Source of the DNA: Hyphomicrobiales bacterium
GTDB lineage: Bacteria > Pseudomonadota > Alphaproteobacteria > Rhizobiales > Rhizobiaceae
Length of the DNA: 64,000 bases
Assembly: GCA_900471925.1 (NCBI GenBank)
Contig: UCGV01000028.1
Location: 62,001 to 126,000, forward strand
Direction: 5' to 3'
Part shown: positions 1 to 7,735 of the stretch, in pieces
Layout: each line of letters opens with the position of its first letter
How positions within the stretch are numbered: position 1 is the first letter of the stretch
Notes under the pieces: generated by a model
What the model saw: only the letters and a program-made list of their open reading frames with translations
The model's database searches: none
What the model was told of the DNA's origin: nothing
Position numbers and translations under genes: made by a program

Positions 1-47
1 TCTATAGCCCAGCCAGCTAATTTTTAGCTTGCTATCCGGCGGAGCGA

Positions 48-776
48 CTATCTCTGCGCGGGTTCCCAACCGGTAAGCGACAGTTCCCAGTTCGGAAACC
101 AGGTCAGCAACTGGATTTGCACAAGCCGGTCCCAGCCGGCGAGGATCGCGATTCCGACGAGCAGCATGATGACCCCAAGTCCTCGCTGGATGACCCGCGC
201 ATTCGCCTGGAACCAGCGCAAGCGCTGTGCGAAACTACGGCCACCAAAAACGATTGCGCCCATGGGAATTGCGGTGCCGAGAGAGAAGGCAAGTGTGATC
301 AGGATGGCGGATGCGCTGACCTGCTGGTTGAGCGCCAGCGTGATGACCGAGGCCATGATCGGCCCGACGCAGGGGCTCCAGGCGAGGCCGAGGCCGGAGC
401 CAACGACAAACCCGCCGCCAAAACCGTTGCTCTGGACAGCCGGACCGCCGCTGGAGAAACGACCAATGGCAAGGCTCGCCGAACGTTCGAAGAGGCCATG
501 CAGAAGCGGTACGGCAAGCACCAGGCCAAGCAGGATGAGGATATAGCCGGCGGCTAGTCTATTGATATCGGGCGGCAGCCCAAGCGAACGCACGAGATAG
601 CTGAGTGCCAGCGTGGCAATGGTGAAACTGCCGACGAAGCCTGCCATCACGCCGAAAGGTCGCGCCTTGCCCTCCTGTGCGGCCGTCGCCAGGATGACCG
701 GCAGAAGCGGCAGAACGCAAGGCGATAGGACCGTGATGATGCCTGCGAGGAAGGCAAAGCCCGTTGTCAGAAGCAT
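48..776 (-). CDS. ccdA: CcdA-family thiol:disulfide interchange membrane protein
   Basis: A 242-residue polytopic inner-membrane protein of the CcdA/DsbD-beta type, which carries reducing equivalents from cytoplasmic thioredoxin to periplasmic thiol proteins. Two pseudo-symmetric redox motifs are visible: SPCVLP (Cys20) in the first membrane segment and SPCVGP (Cys136) in the second half, the pair expected for CcdA. About six hydrophobic segments are present and the length is normal for short CcdA proteins. It ends six bases before the thioredoxin-like gene begins to be read on the same strand, so the two probably form one transcript, thioredoxin first. Divergent from the rhodanese/sulfur-transport operon, suggesting it supplies reductant for periplasmic sulfur chemistry, although cytochrome c maturation is the classical alternative. 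Confidence 0.9.
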   Translation of the reverse strand: MLLTTGFAFLAGIITVLSPCVLPLLPVILATAAQEGKARPFGVMAGFVGSFTIATLALSYLVRSLGLPPDINRLAAGYILILLGLVLAVPLLHGLFERSASLAIGRFSSGGPAVQSNGFGGGFVVGSGLGLAWSPCVGPIMASVITLALNQQVSASAILITLAFSLGTAIPMGAIVFGGRSFAQRLRWFQANARVIQRGLGVIMLLVGIAILAGWDRLVQIQLLTWFPNWELSLTGWEPAQR

Positions 777-782
777 TTGCGA

Positions 783-1214
783 TCAGAGTTTGCTGTTGGC
801 ATTGAGGCCGTCGACGCCGCCACTGTTCCAGGCCTTGACTGCGTTGCCCCCGGAATCCAGAAGCACGAATGTATCCTGATAGGTAACGCCGAACTTACCT
901 TTCAAGGCGGTTTCCTTGTCATAATCGGCAATGACCAGCGTCAGACTCGGATCGACAGCGTCCCAGCGCTCCTTGAGTTCGGTGACTGTGGCGCGGCAGT
1001 TCGGGCACCAGCTTGCAAAGAAGAAGACGACCGTCTTGCCCTTGGCGGCGAGATCGTTGAGCTGGGTTTCGTTTTCGAAGCTGAGAACGGTTGCCTGCTG
1101 CGCCGTGGCTTGCGTGGCAGCCGGCGTTTCCGCGCTATTGGCTGACAGGGCCGGGAGGCCGGAAAAGGACAAAAGCAGTGCCGACAGGGCGGCACGAAGG
1201 AACGGAGACGTCAT
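783..1214 (-). CDS. Periplasmic thioredoxin-like protein (WCPNC)
   Basis: A 143-residue exported thioredoxin-fold protein. Residues 1-24 form a signal peptide ending around LSAN. The redox motif WCPNC (Cys70/Cys73) follows a beta strand rich in Val and Phe. The usual cis-proline loop is replaced by a YQDTF segment, a pattern seen in CcdA-partner thioredoxins. A start 45 bases further upstream is possible, but the ATG at 1214 places the signal peptide at the N terminus. It lies just upstream of the CcdA gene on the same strand and is probably its periplasmic electron acceptor. Its final substrate could be the neighbouring rhodanese or the Cys-repeat protein; that link is inference. Confidence 0.85.
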   Translation of the reverse strand: MTSPFLRAALSALLLSFSGLPALSANSAETPAATQATAQQATVLSFENETQLNDLAAKGKTVVFFFASWCPNCRATVTELKERWDAVDPSLTLVIADYDKETALKGKFGVTYQDTFVLLDSGGNAVKAWNSGGVDGLNANSKL

Positions 1215-1428
1215 GAAAGCGACCTTGGAAATCGGCAGGGGGCGGCCAACGAATAGCAATGCTTATAGCCGGGCGGTCCTTGGCGTCGGAAGGGATGATT
1301 TTTTACGATAGGGTGATCGGCGAGGATAAATTTGCCGCTTGCGGTCGAGCTTTGGGGATCGCTGCTTTTTCAATTGTGTCCGGGAATGGCATTGTCCACC
1401 CATCTTAATACCTAGCAGGACATTTTCC

Positions 1429-2352
1429 ATGACTTCGAAATTCCTTGGCGCCCTCGCTGCTGCCGCCTTCCTGGTTGCCGGTGCCGCCCATGCCGAACGC
1501 CTGACCGACAAGCCGCTTGTCGATGCCGCCTGGCTGTCCGACCATCTCGCCGACAAGAGCCTCGTCGTCATCGATATTCGCGACGTCACCAAGGCGGGTG
1601 ACCCCTATGCCGCCGGCCACATCCCGGGTGCGATCAACGCGCGCTATTCCGAATCCGGCTGGCGTGCGTCCGTCGATGGTGCGCCGGGCAAGCTGCCGCC
1701 GAAGGAGCAGATCGAAAAGACGATCGCCGATCTCGGCATCAACAATGAAAGCCATGTCGTTGTCGTTTCGGCCGGTACCGATGCTTCGGAATTTGGCGGC
1801 GCCACCCGCGTCTACTGGACCTTCAAGGTTCTCGGCCATGACGCCGTATCGGTTCTCGACGGTGGTTATGCTGCCTGGAACAAGGCTGGCAAGGAACTTT
1901 CGAAGGATCCGGTCAAGCTCGACCATGGTGACTTCAAGGCCAATTTCCGTCCTGAACTGCGCGCCGAAGTGCAGCAGGTGAAGGATGCGATCGCCAGCGA
2001 CACGAACCTGATCGACGCCCGCTCCGTTGCCCAGTTCATCGGCAAGGAAAAGACCTCGACAGTTAAGAGCCTCGGCACCGTGCCGACTGCCGTCAATGTC
2101 AATTTCGACAAGTTCTATCATGCCGACAAGCCGGCTTTCGCGAGTGCCGCCGAGATCGGCGAACTCGTAAAGGCAGCCAAGGTTTCCGATGACAACGGCA
2201 GCGGCATCATCACCTTCTGCAACACCGGTCATCTCGCTTCGATTGCCTGGTTCGGTCTCTCCGAAGTCGACGGCCTGAAGAACGTTCGGCTTTATGACGG
2301 CTCGATGTCCGAATGGACGATCGACCCGAGCCGCCCGGTTGTCGTTCAGTAA
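1429..2352 (+). CDS. Periplasmic tandem-rhodanese sulfurtransferase
   Basis: A 307-residue exported sulfurtransferase of the SseA/TST type with two rhodanese domains. Residues 1-22 are a clear signal peptide (AHA cleavage). The N-terminal domain (about 25-150) has no Cys in its active loop (VVSAGTDAS) and is structural. The C-terminal domain (about 175-305) carries the catalytic loop CNTGHLAS with Cys264. That loop is not the CGSGVT of mercaptopyruvate enzymes nor the usual CRxGxR, so the sulfur donor is uncertain. The start at 1429 is preceded by AGGA at 1417-1420; open frame exists upstream but would bury the signal peptide. It is the first gene of a sulfur operon with a YeeE-type transporter. 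Confidence 0.88.
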   Translation: MTSKFLGALAAAAFLVAGAAHAERLTDKPLVDAAWLSDHLADKSLVVIDIRDVTKAGDPYAAGHIPGAINARYSESGWRASVDGAPGKLPPKEQIEKTIADLGINNESHVVVVSAGTDASEFGGATRVYWTFKVLGHDAVSVLDGGYAAWNKAGKELSKDPVKLDHGDFKANFRPELRAEVQQVKDAIASDTNLIDARSVAQFIGKEKTSTVKSLGTVPTAVNVNFDKFYHADKPAFASAAEIGELVKAAKVSDDNGSGIITFCNTGHLASIAWFGLSEVDGLKNVRLYDGSMSEWTIDPSRPVVVQ

Positions 2353-2375
2353 AAACTCTGCGACAAGACCCTATC

Positions 2376-2405
2376 CTCTGCCCGGGCAGCGATGCCCGGG
2401 CAGAG
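2376..2405 (+). terminator. Strong intercistronic hairpin
   Basis: Perfect 13-bp inverted repeat (CTCTGCCCGGGCA at 2376-2388, its complement at 2393-2405) with a four-base loop GCGA, 23 bases after the rhodanese stop. No T-run follows, only CCGTTTC. It probably acts as a partial terminator or 3'-end stabiliser, giving more rhodanese than transporter transcript. Confidence 0.7.
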
Positions 2406-2425
2406 CCGTTTCAGGAATGAATGAC

Positions 2426-3637
2426 ATGACCGATGCCACCGTCGGGTTCGCCCCGCAGAAACCCTTGATCCGCCTTGATCGTGGTCCCGTGACCGTCGTT
2501 CTGCTCGCCCTTCTGGGCGGCACTATTGCCATCGGCGCACTCGTCGATATCCGCCACGCCGTACTCTTTCTGATCGGAGCGATGCTCGGCATCACGCTCT
2601 ATCACGCCTCCTTTGGCTTCACCGGTGGCTGGCGCAGGCTGGTTGTGGAGAAGCGCGGCAATGCGATGCGGGCGCAGATGCTGATGATCGGCGTCACGGC
2701 AATCGCTTTCATCCCCCTGCTGACAGCGGGCAATCCGCTGGGACAGCCGCTCGCTGGCGCGGTTGCGCCGGTCGGTGTTTCCGTTCTTGTCGGCGCGACC
2801 ATGTTTGGTCTCGGCATGCAGCTCGGTGGCGGCTGCGGGTCGGGAACCCTCTTCACGGTCGGCGGCGGCAGCTCGCGTATGCTGGTGACGCTCGTATTCT
2901 TCATTGTCGGCGCCGTACTCGGCACGGCGCATCTGCCCTGGTGGCTGGCGCAGCCGTCGTTTCCGGCAATCAGCCTGGGTGCAACGCTCGGCGTGCCGGC
3001 GGCGATCTTCGTGACGCTTGCGGGTCTCGCCGTCGTTGCCGGGATCACCGTCCTCATCGAAAAGCGCGTGCACGGCACGCTGGAACGCCCGAAGGCGCCG
3101 GCAACGCAGGGGCTGCAACGGTTCGTCCAGGGGCCGTGGCCGCTCATCAGTGCCGGGCTCGGGCTCGCCTTGCTGAACCTTGCGACATTGTTGATTGCCG
3201 GCCATCCCTGGTCAGTGACCTACGGTTTCGGCCTCTGGGGCGCCAAGATCGCTCAGGCGGCCGGTGTGCCGGTCTCCTCCTGGGAGTTCTGGACCTGGCC
3301 GGCGCAGGCCAAGGCGCTCAATGCGAGCGTTCTGGAAGACGTCACATCCGTGATGGATTTCGGCATCATGCTCGGGGCTGCCCTTGCTGCCGGCCTTGCC
3401 GGCAAGTTCGCTCCGAAAGTCGCGGTTCCCGTCCTGTCGCTGTTGGCCGCTGCCATCGGTGGCGTCCTGATGGGCTATGGCGCCCGTCTTTCCTTCGGCT
3501 GCAATATCGGCGCGCTCTTCAGCGGCATTGCTTCGGGAAGCGTTCACGCCTGGCTGTGGTTTGCCTGCGCCTTCATCGGCAGCCTCGGCGGTATCTATCT
3601 CCGGCCGGTCTTCGGCCTTGACGGGTTCAAGAAATGA
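2426..3637 (+). CDS. YeeE/YedE (TsuA-like) sulfur-compound transporter
   Basis: A polytopic membrane protein of about 403 residues in the YeeE/YedE family, whose studied members (TsuA) import thiosulfate. The family's conserved Cys motifs are both present: GGGCGSGTLFT in the first half and SFGCNIGALFSG near the end. At least nine hydrophobic segments are visible, and the protein is full length with both halves of the duplicated fold. Two in-frame ATGs are close together; AGGA at 2413-2416 abuts the first (2417) but lies nine bases before the second (2426), so the latter is preferred. It lies between the rhodanese and a Cys-repeat secreted protein whose start codon overlaps its stop, so import of thiosulfate or a persulfide is likely. 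Confidence 0.87.
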   Translation: MTDATVGFAPQKPLIRLDRGPVTVVLLALLGGTIAIGALVDIRHAVLFLIGAMLGITLYHASFGFTGGWRRLVVEKRGNAMRAQMLMIGVTAIAFIPLLTAGNPLGQPLAGAVAPVGVSVLVGATMFGLGMQLGGGCGSGTLFTVGGGSSRMLVTLVFFIVGAVLGTAHLPWWLAQPSFPAISLGATLGVPAAIFVTLAGLAVVAGITVLIEKRVHGTLERPKAPATQGLQRFVQGPWPLISAGLGLALLNLATLLIAGHPWSVTYGFGLWGAKIAQAAGVPVSSWEFWTWPAQAKALNASVLEDVTSVMDFGIMLGAALAAGLAGKFAPKVAVPVLSLLAAAIGGVLMGYGARLSFGCNIGALFSGIASGSVHAWLWFACAFIGSLGGIYLRPVFGLDGFKK

Positions 3638-4062
3638 GTTCGCGCAACAGTCTCCTTTTCGGCACGGCCTTGCTGGCCGCCACCGCAGCCGTCGCCGCCG
3701 ATCACATCGCATCCAGTCGGCGGGCCGCCGCGCCGATGGCAGCGCCCGCCGCACTCCCGGGACAGGCGCCTGCGGCCGCGGCACCGGCAGCCAATCCCTG
3801 TGCCGCCAACCCTTGCGCTGCCGGCAACCCTTGCGCGGCGGCTAATCCGTGCGCCGCCGCCAACCCATGTGCTGCGGCGGCTCCGGCTGCGAGCGCCAAT
3901 CCGTGCGCTGCAGGGAGCCCTTGCTCTGCATCAAATCCCTGCTCCGCTGCTAATCCGTGCTCGGCGGCAGCGCCGGCTGCCAGCCCTTGCGCCGCTGCAA
4001 ACCCGTGCGCTGCTGCTGCACCCGCACCGGCAGCCAATCCTTGCGCTGCCGGCGCACAGTGA
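3634..4062 (+). CDS. Secreted NPCAA-repeat cysteine-rich protein
   Basis: A 142-residue low-complexity protein. Residues 1-22 are a hydrophobic export signal (LLFGTALLAATAAVAA). From residue 54 to the end it is almost only Ala, Pro, Asn, Ser and Cys, arranged as twelve PC units, mostly NPCAA, spaced 4-11 residues apart. Every Cys is in a PC pair. No fold or known enzyme motif is visible. Its start codon overlaps the stop of the YeeE-type transporter (ATGA), so the two are translationally coupled. Twelve evenly spaced thiols in a secreted, flexible chain suggest binding of metal (Cu, Zn) or carriage of sulfane sulfur, with CcdA/thioredoxin keeping it reduced; that role is inference. Similar NPC-type repeats exist in other alphaproteobacteria as far as I recall, but I know no assigned function. 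Confidence 0.8.
   Translation: MSSRNSLLFGTALLAATAAVAADHIASSRRAAAPMAAPAALPGQAPAAAAPAANPCAANPCAAGNPCAAANPCAAANPCAAAAPAASANPCAAGSPCSASNPCSAANPCSAAAPAASPCAAANPCAAAAPAPAANPCAAGAQ
3793..4059 (+). repeat. Imperfect in-frame repeats coding NPCAA units
   Basis: The 3' two thirds of the Cys-repeat gene is built of short imperfect repeats of the type AAYCCNTGCGCNGC, each coding Asn-Pro-Cys-Ala-Ala. Codons vary between copies (TGC or TGT, AAT or AAC), so the protein repeat seems to be kept by selection rather than by very recent slippage. Such DNA is likely to vary in copy number between strains. Confidence 0.8.
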
Positions 4063-4075
4063 CGAAAGGCTTGAT

Positions 4076-4696
4076 ATGGCGGAGGACGATCGATCGCGAG
4101 CATTGCAGGAAGCGCTGTTTTGCGAGCGCATTCTCGCCAAGTCCGGCGAGAACGTGCTGCGCTCGACGCTGACAGACGCCTCATCGGTCGAGGCGTGGTC
4201 GCATTATCCTCCGGGTGATATCTTCGATCCCGAAAGCGGGGCGCAATGGTACTATCACTGCCACGTTCCCTCCGCTGACGGCATCGAGCACGGACACTTC
4301 CACTGCTTCCTGCGCCCGGAAGGGGCGAAAGGGCCGGTCCATCATCTGATCGCTGTCGGCGTTGACGCGCATGGGCGCCTGCACCGTCTTTTCACCGTCA
4401 ATCAATGGGTCGTAGGCGATGCCTGGCTCGATGCGGAAGAAACCATCTCGCTTCTGCCGCGCTTCGATGTGCAGATGCCCAAGCCTTCCTATCTGGTCAA
4501 TCGCTGGCTGACAGCTATGGTTCGTCTTTACGAGGAAGAAATCGCAGCCCTTATCCGCGAGCGCGATGAAACGTTGCGCAGCCACGTCCCGCCGGAGAAT
4601 GTCGCGGTGCGCGAGGATCGCGGCCTCGAGGTTACGTCGTCACGGCGCGTCGATCTTGCCGGCCTGGCGGCGGAACTTGGAATATCGGCCGGCTAA
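4076..4696 (+). CDS. DUF6969-like protein of unknown function
   Basis: A 206-residue soluble protein with no signal peptide. The most striking stretch is a His-rich segment around residues 55-80 (QWYYHCHVP, then EHGHFHCFL), with several His and two Cys that could bind a metal. It resembles the family I know as DUF6969, but I could not search. The ATG at 4076 follows the Cys-repeat gene by 13 bases (a weak GAAAGG precedes it) and the gene closes the operon, converging with GntR. Being last in a rhodanese, sulfur-transporter, Cys-repeat operon suggests a role in handling the same sulfur or metal species; no biochemical function can be read from the sequence. Confidence 0.65.
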   Translation: MAEDDRSRALQEALFCERILAKSGENVLRSTLTDASSVEAWSHYPPGDIFDPESGAQWYYHCHVPSADGIEHGHFHCFLRPEGAKGPVHHLIAVGVDAHGRLHRLFTVNQWVVGDAWLDAEETISLLPRFDVQMPKPSYLVNRWLTAMVRLYEEEIAALIRERDETLRSHVPPENVAVREDRGLEVTSSRRVDLAGLAAELGISAG

Positions 4697-4708
4697 GCGC
4701 CGCGCCGT

Positions 4709-5419
4709 TCAATCGTCCTGGCTCACATCCTCTTCGACCGACGTGAAGCCCTGGTATCGCTTCAGCATGTCATCGAGAGAGTTCTGCGAGTGAACACGGG
4801 CGGCCTGTTCGGCGGCGGCGACATCGCCTGATGCGATCGCCTCGATGATAGCCCGATGTTCGGCGATGATGCCGTCCATTCGCGTGGCGGAAAAGCCGTA
4901 GCGCAGGCGGATGGTGCGGATGAGATTGTGATGGCGGCGGCGGATGCTGACGGCTTCGGTATTTCCCGAAATTTCGCCAAAACAGGTATGGAAATCGCGG
5001 TTGCGATCAGCGCGCCCCAGACCTTCGCCGGCGGCAACGGCATCCTCAAGCAGCTTCTCGATATCGCGCAGGCGCTGCACCTGCGCAGGCGTCGCGATCT
5101 CGGCGCAGCGGGCTGCGAGATATCCGTCCAGAACGGCACCGATTTCGTAGATATGCCGTATGAGCTTGCCATCGATGAGGCGGACGGTCGCGCCCTTGTT
5201 CGGCAGAATGACGACGAGCCCTTCGCCCTGCAATTGCTGCAGGGCTTCGCGAACGGGGTTGGAGCTGATCCTGAACTGTTCGCAAAGGTCGTTGACCTTC
5301 AATCGGCTTCCCGGCGGATAGGTGCCGCGCACGATACGATCCCGAATGGCATCCGTCACTCGGCCGTAGTTCGTCCCGGAAATCTCTGTCTCGTCGAAAA
5401 GCGATGCAGGCTCGTCCAT
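4709..5419 (-). CDS. GntR-family (FCD-type) transcriptional regulator
   Basis: A 236-residue regulator. Residues 20-90 form the GntR winged helix (RIVRGTYPPGSRLKVNDL, then ISSNPVREALQQLQGEGLV). Residues 100-220 form the all-helical FCD effector domain, with the D/H metal-binding pattern DFHTCFGE and a late EHRAIIEAI. FCD regulators bind small organic acids. It is the last gene of the minus-strand operon carrying the importer and the mandelate-racemase-type enzyme, 79 bases after the enzyme's stop, and it probably represses that operon by binding the palindrome near 10689-10704. Confidence 0.9.
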   Translation of the reverse strand: MDEPASLFDETEISGTNYGRVTDAIRDRIVRGTYPPGSRLKVNDLCEQFRISSNPVREALQQLQGEGLVVILPNKGATVRLIDGKLIRHIYEIGAVLDGYLAARCAEIATPAQVQRLRDIEKLLEDAVAAGEGLGRADRNRDFHTCFGEISGNTEAVSIRRRHHNLIRTIRLRYGFSATRMDGIIAEHRAIIEAIASGDVAAAEQAARVHSQNSLDDMLKRYQGFTSVEEDVSQDD

Positions 5420-5498
5420 CTGCCTCCTCTGGGCGCGGCTCTGCCGCAGCCGACTCGTTGAAGTACCGTGCCTCTATATCCCAGACATCCGGCACGCT

Positions 5499-6638
5499 CT
5501 AGGCGATTCTATGCGGCGCCAGCACCTCCTCGTTGGGGTCGAGGCCGGCGCCTGGAACCTCCGGCACATCGACCGTGCCGTCGGGGTTCAGCTTCGGCGC
5601 ATGGAGATAAATTCCGCTCGCCATCGCATTGACCTTCTGAGGGTAGAATTCCAGGAGGCGTGCATTGGGGATGGCGGCAAGCAGATGCAGATGCGCCTGC
5701 TGGTCGCCGTGAGGGGCGATGTCGAGACCATGCGCCTGCGCCATTGCGGCGACCTTCATGAATTCGGTGATCCCGCCCATGTAACGCGCGTCGGGATTGA
5801 GGATGGCGATCGCCTGTGTGGCGATCAGGTCGCGGAAACCGTGTTTGGTATATTCGTTTTCGCCGGTCGCGAGCGGGACGCTGGTTGCGGCCGCGATCTT
5901 GGCAAAGCCCTCATAATCATCCGGTTGCACTGCCTCTTCGAACCAGAAAGGCTCATATTCTTCGGCGCGTTTGATGAACTGGATGGCATCGTAATAGCGA
6001 TAGGCACAGTTGGCGTCGAGCAGCAGCGAAACATCGGGGCCGATCGCCTGGCGCACGGCCTTGACGCGCTCGATGTCCTCCTTGATCGGCACGGCGCCGA
6101 CCTTCATCTTGACCGCCTTCGCCCCGAGTTCGACATAGGAGGTCATTTCCTCCTGAAGCTCCTTGTGCCCCTTGCCGCTGACATAATAGCCGCCGGCAAT
6201 ATAGATCGGGATCTTCTTGCGAAAACCGCCGAGCATGCGGTAGAGCGGCATACCTGCCAGCTTGGCCTTGACGTCCCAGAGGGCGATGTCGATCGAGGAG
6301 AGCGCACGGGTCTCGTAGCCGCGGCGGCCCGACATTTTCGGGCTCCAGAGCGACGCCCAGATCGCCTCGGTCATCGTCGGATCCTTGCCGACCAGCGTCT
6401 GCAGAAACTGATCGCGGAATTGTCGTTCACCGGGGCGCGGCCGGCCGACGCCGTAGCCGGTGATGCCGGCATCCGTCTCGATCTTGACGATGCTCATATC
6501 GGAGGTTTCGTAGGTGTGCAGGCCATTGGTGATCGGCCGCTCACGCTTCCATTCGTAATCTGCCACTGAAACCTTGGTGATCTTGATCTCAGAGGGCGAG
6601 GACGCTTCAGCGGCGGATTGGGTGTTGATGCTGTTCAT
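5499..6638 (-). CDS. Mandelate-racemase-subgroup enolase-superfamily enzyme
   Basis: A 379-residue enolase-superfamily enzyme. The spacing of active-site residues matches mandelate racemase exactly: K177-x-K179 base pair, metal ligands D208, E234 and E260 (26 apart each), the D283-H310 dyad (27 apart) and E330. This shows an intact catalyst using both a Lys and a His base, as in mandelate racemase and the acid-sugar dehydratases of that subgroup. The likely reaction is dehydration or racemisation of an alpha-hydroxy acid such as an aldonate or aldarate; the exact substrate cannot be read. It lies 23 bases after the importer ATPase, in the same operon. Confidence 0.92.
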   Translation of the reverse strand: MNSINTQSAAEASSPSEIKITKVSVADYEWKRERPITNGLHTYETSDMSIVKIETDAGITGYGVGRPRPGERQFRDQFLQTLVGKDPTMTEAIWASLWSPKMSGRRGYETRALSSIDIALWDVKAKLAGMPLYRMLGGFRKKIPIYIAGGYYVSGKGHKELQEEMTSYVELGAKAVKMKVGAVPIKEDIERVKAVRQAIGPDVSLLLDANCAYRYYDAIQFIKRAEEYEPFWFEEAVQPDDYEGFAKIAAATSVPLATGENEYTKHGFRDLIATQAIAILNPDARYMGGITEFMKVAAMAQAHGLDIAPHGDQQAHLHLLAAIPNARLLEFYPQKVNAMASGIYLHAPKLNPDGTVDVPEVPGAGLDPNEEVLAPHRIA

Positions 6639-6661
6639 AGCAAGATATCCAATGTTCTAGA

Positions 6662-7732
6662 TCAGGGAAGAACCCGCAGGCATTCATCGGCCGGCAGGAA
6701 GACGTGGAGGTCGGTGCCCTCAGGAGGCGATTGCGACAGGATGCGCAATTCGCCGACGGGGCTCTTGCCGACGATCTCGAAGGCGCCGCCGAGGTAGAGC
6801 ACGGTGCTGGGCGCAAAGGGCAATGTCGTACCGGCACCATCGGTGCCTGGTCGATCGAGAAGGCGCATTTTCTGCGGGCGGACGCTAACGCATGCCGGCG
6901 CTCCGGGCTGACCTGGCTCGCGACCGGCCGAAACGATCCGGTTGCCGTTGTCAGTCACCAGAACAGTGCCGGTATCGTCGAGGCGTCCGGCGATGACATT
7001 CGCGCCGCCGACGAAATCCGCCGCGTAGGCTGTGCGCGGCTCCTCGTAGATCTTGCGGGCTGGCCCTTGCTGCTCGATGCGGCCCTTGTTCAAGAGCACG
7101 ATATGATCGCTGAGCGAGAGGGCTTCTGCCTGGTCGTGGGTCACCAGGATGACAGTCAGCTTGAATGTTTCGTGCACATTCTTCAGCCAGGCACGTGCTC
7201 TTTCGCGCAATTGTGCGTCGAGATTGGAAAGGGGCTCGTCGAGCAGGAGCAGGCGCGGCTGGTAGACGAGCGAGCGCGCAATTGCGACACGCTGCTGCTG
7301 GCCGCCCGACAGCTGAAACGGATAGCGGTCGGCGAGATGGCCGAGTTCGAGCCGTTCCAGCATTTCCTGTGAGCGACGATTGCGTTCGGTCGCGGCAAGG
7401 CCGCGGATGCGGAGCGGAAATCCGACATTCTGCAGCACCGTCATATGCGGCCAAAGCGCATAGCTCTGGAAAACATAGCCGACATTGCGATGCTCTGTCG
7501 GCACGTTGACCGCGTTTGGCGCTGAGTAGATCAGTTCGTCGCCAAAGCGGATTTCTCCTTCGGTCGGCTTGTCGAGGCCGCCGATAATGTTGAGCAATGT
7601 GGTCTTGCCGCACCCGCTCGGCCCGAGCAGGGACGTGAAAGACCCCTCCGGCACTGACAGGTCGATCCCGTCGAGCACCGTGATGAAGCCGAAGGATTTG
7701 ACGACATTCTTGAGTTCGACAGCAGCCTTCAT
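6662..7732 (-). CDS. ABC importer ATPase (PotA/FbpC type)
   Basis: A 356-residue ATPase. Walker A is GPSGCGKTT (about residues 37-45), the signature LSGGQQQRVAIARS and Walker B LLLLDEPLSN follow, and the H-loop is VTHDQ. After residue 240 comes a TOBE-type C-terminal domain, as in PotA, FbpC and MalK ATPases. The gene starts three bases after the permease stop, so the two are coupled. With the permease and binding protein it makes a complete importer, probably for the acid acted on by the neighbouring enzyme. Confidence 0.93.
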   Translation of the reverse strand: MKAAVELKNVVKSFGFITVLDGIDLSVPEGSFTSLLGPSGCGKTTLLNIIGGLDKPTEGEIRFGDELIYSAPNAVNVPTEHRNVGYVFQSYALWPHMTVLQNVGFPLRIRGLAATERNRRSQEMLERLELGHLADRYPFQLSGGQQQRVAIARSLVYQPRLLLLDEPLSNLDAQLRERARAWLKNVHETFKLTVILVTHDQAEALSLSDHIVLLNKGRIEQQGPARKIYEEPRTAYAADFVGGANVIAGRLDDTGTVLVTDNGNRIVSAGREPGQPGAPACVSVRPQKMRLLDRPGTDGAGTTLPFAPSTVLYLGGAFEIVGKSPVGELRILSQSPPEGTDLHVFLPADECLRVLP

Positions 7733-7735
7733 GGT

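Noticed and set aside
3793..4059. CRISPR-like array in the repeated region
   Set aside because: Repeats are short, in frame, imperfect and without spacers; they code the NPCAA units.
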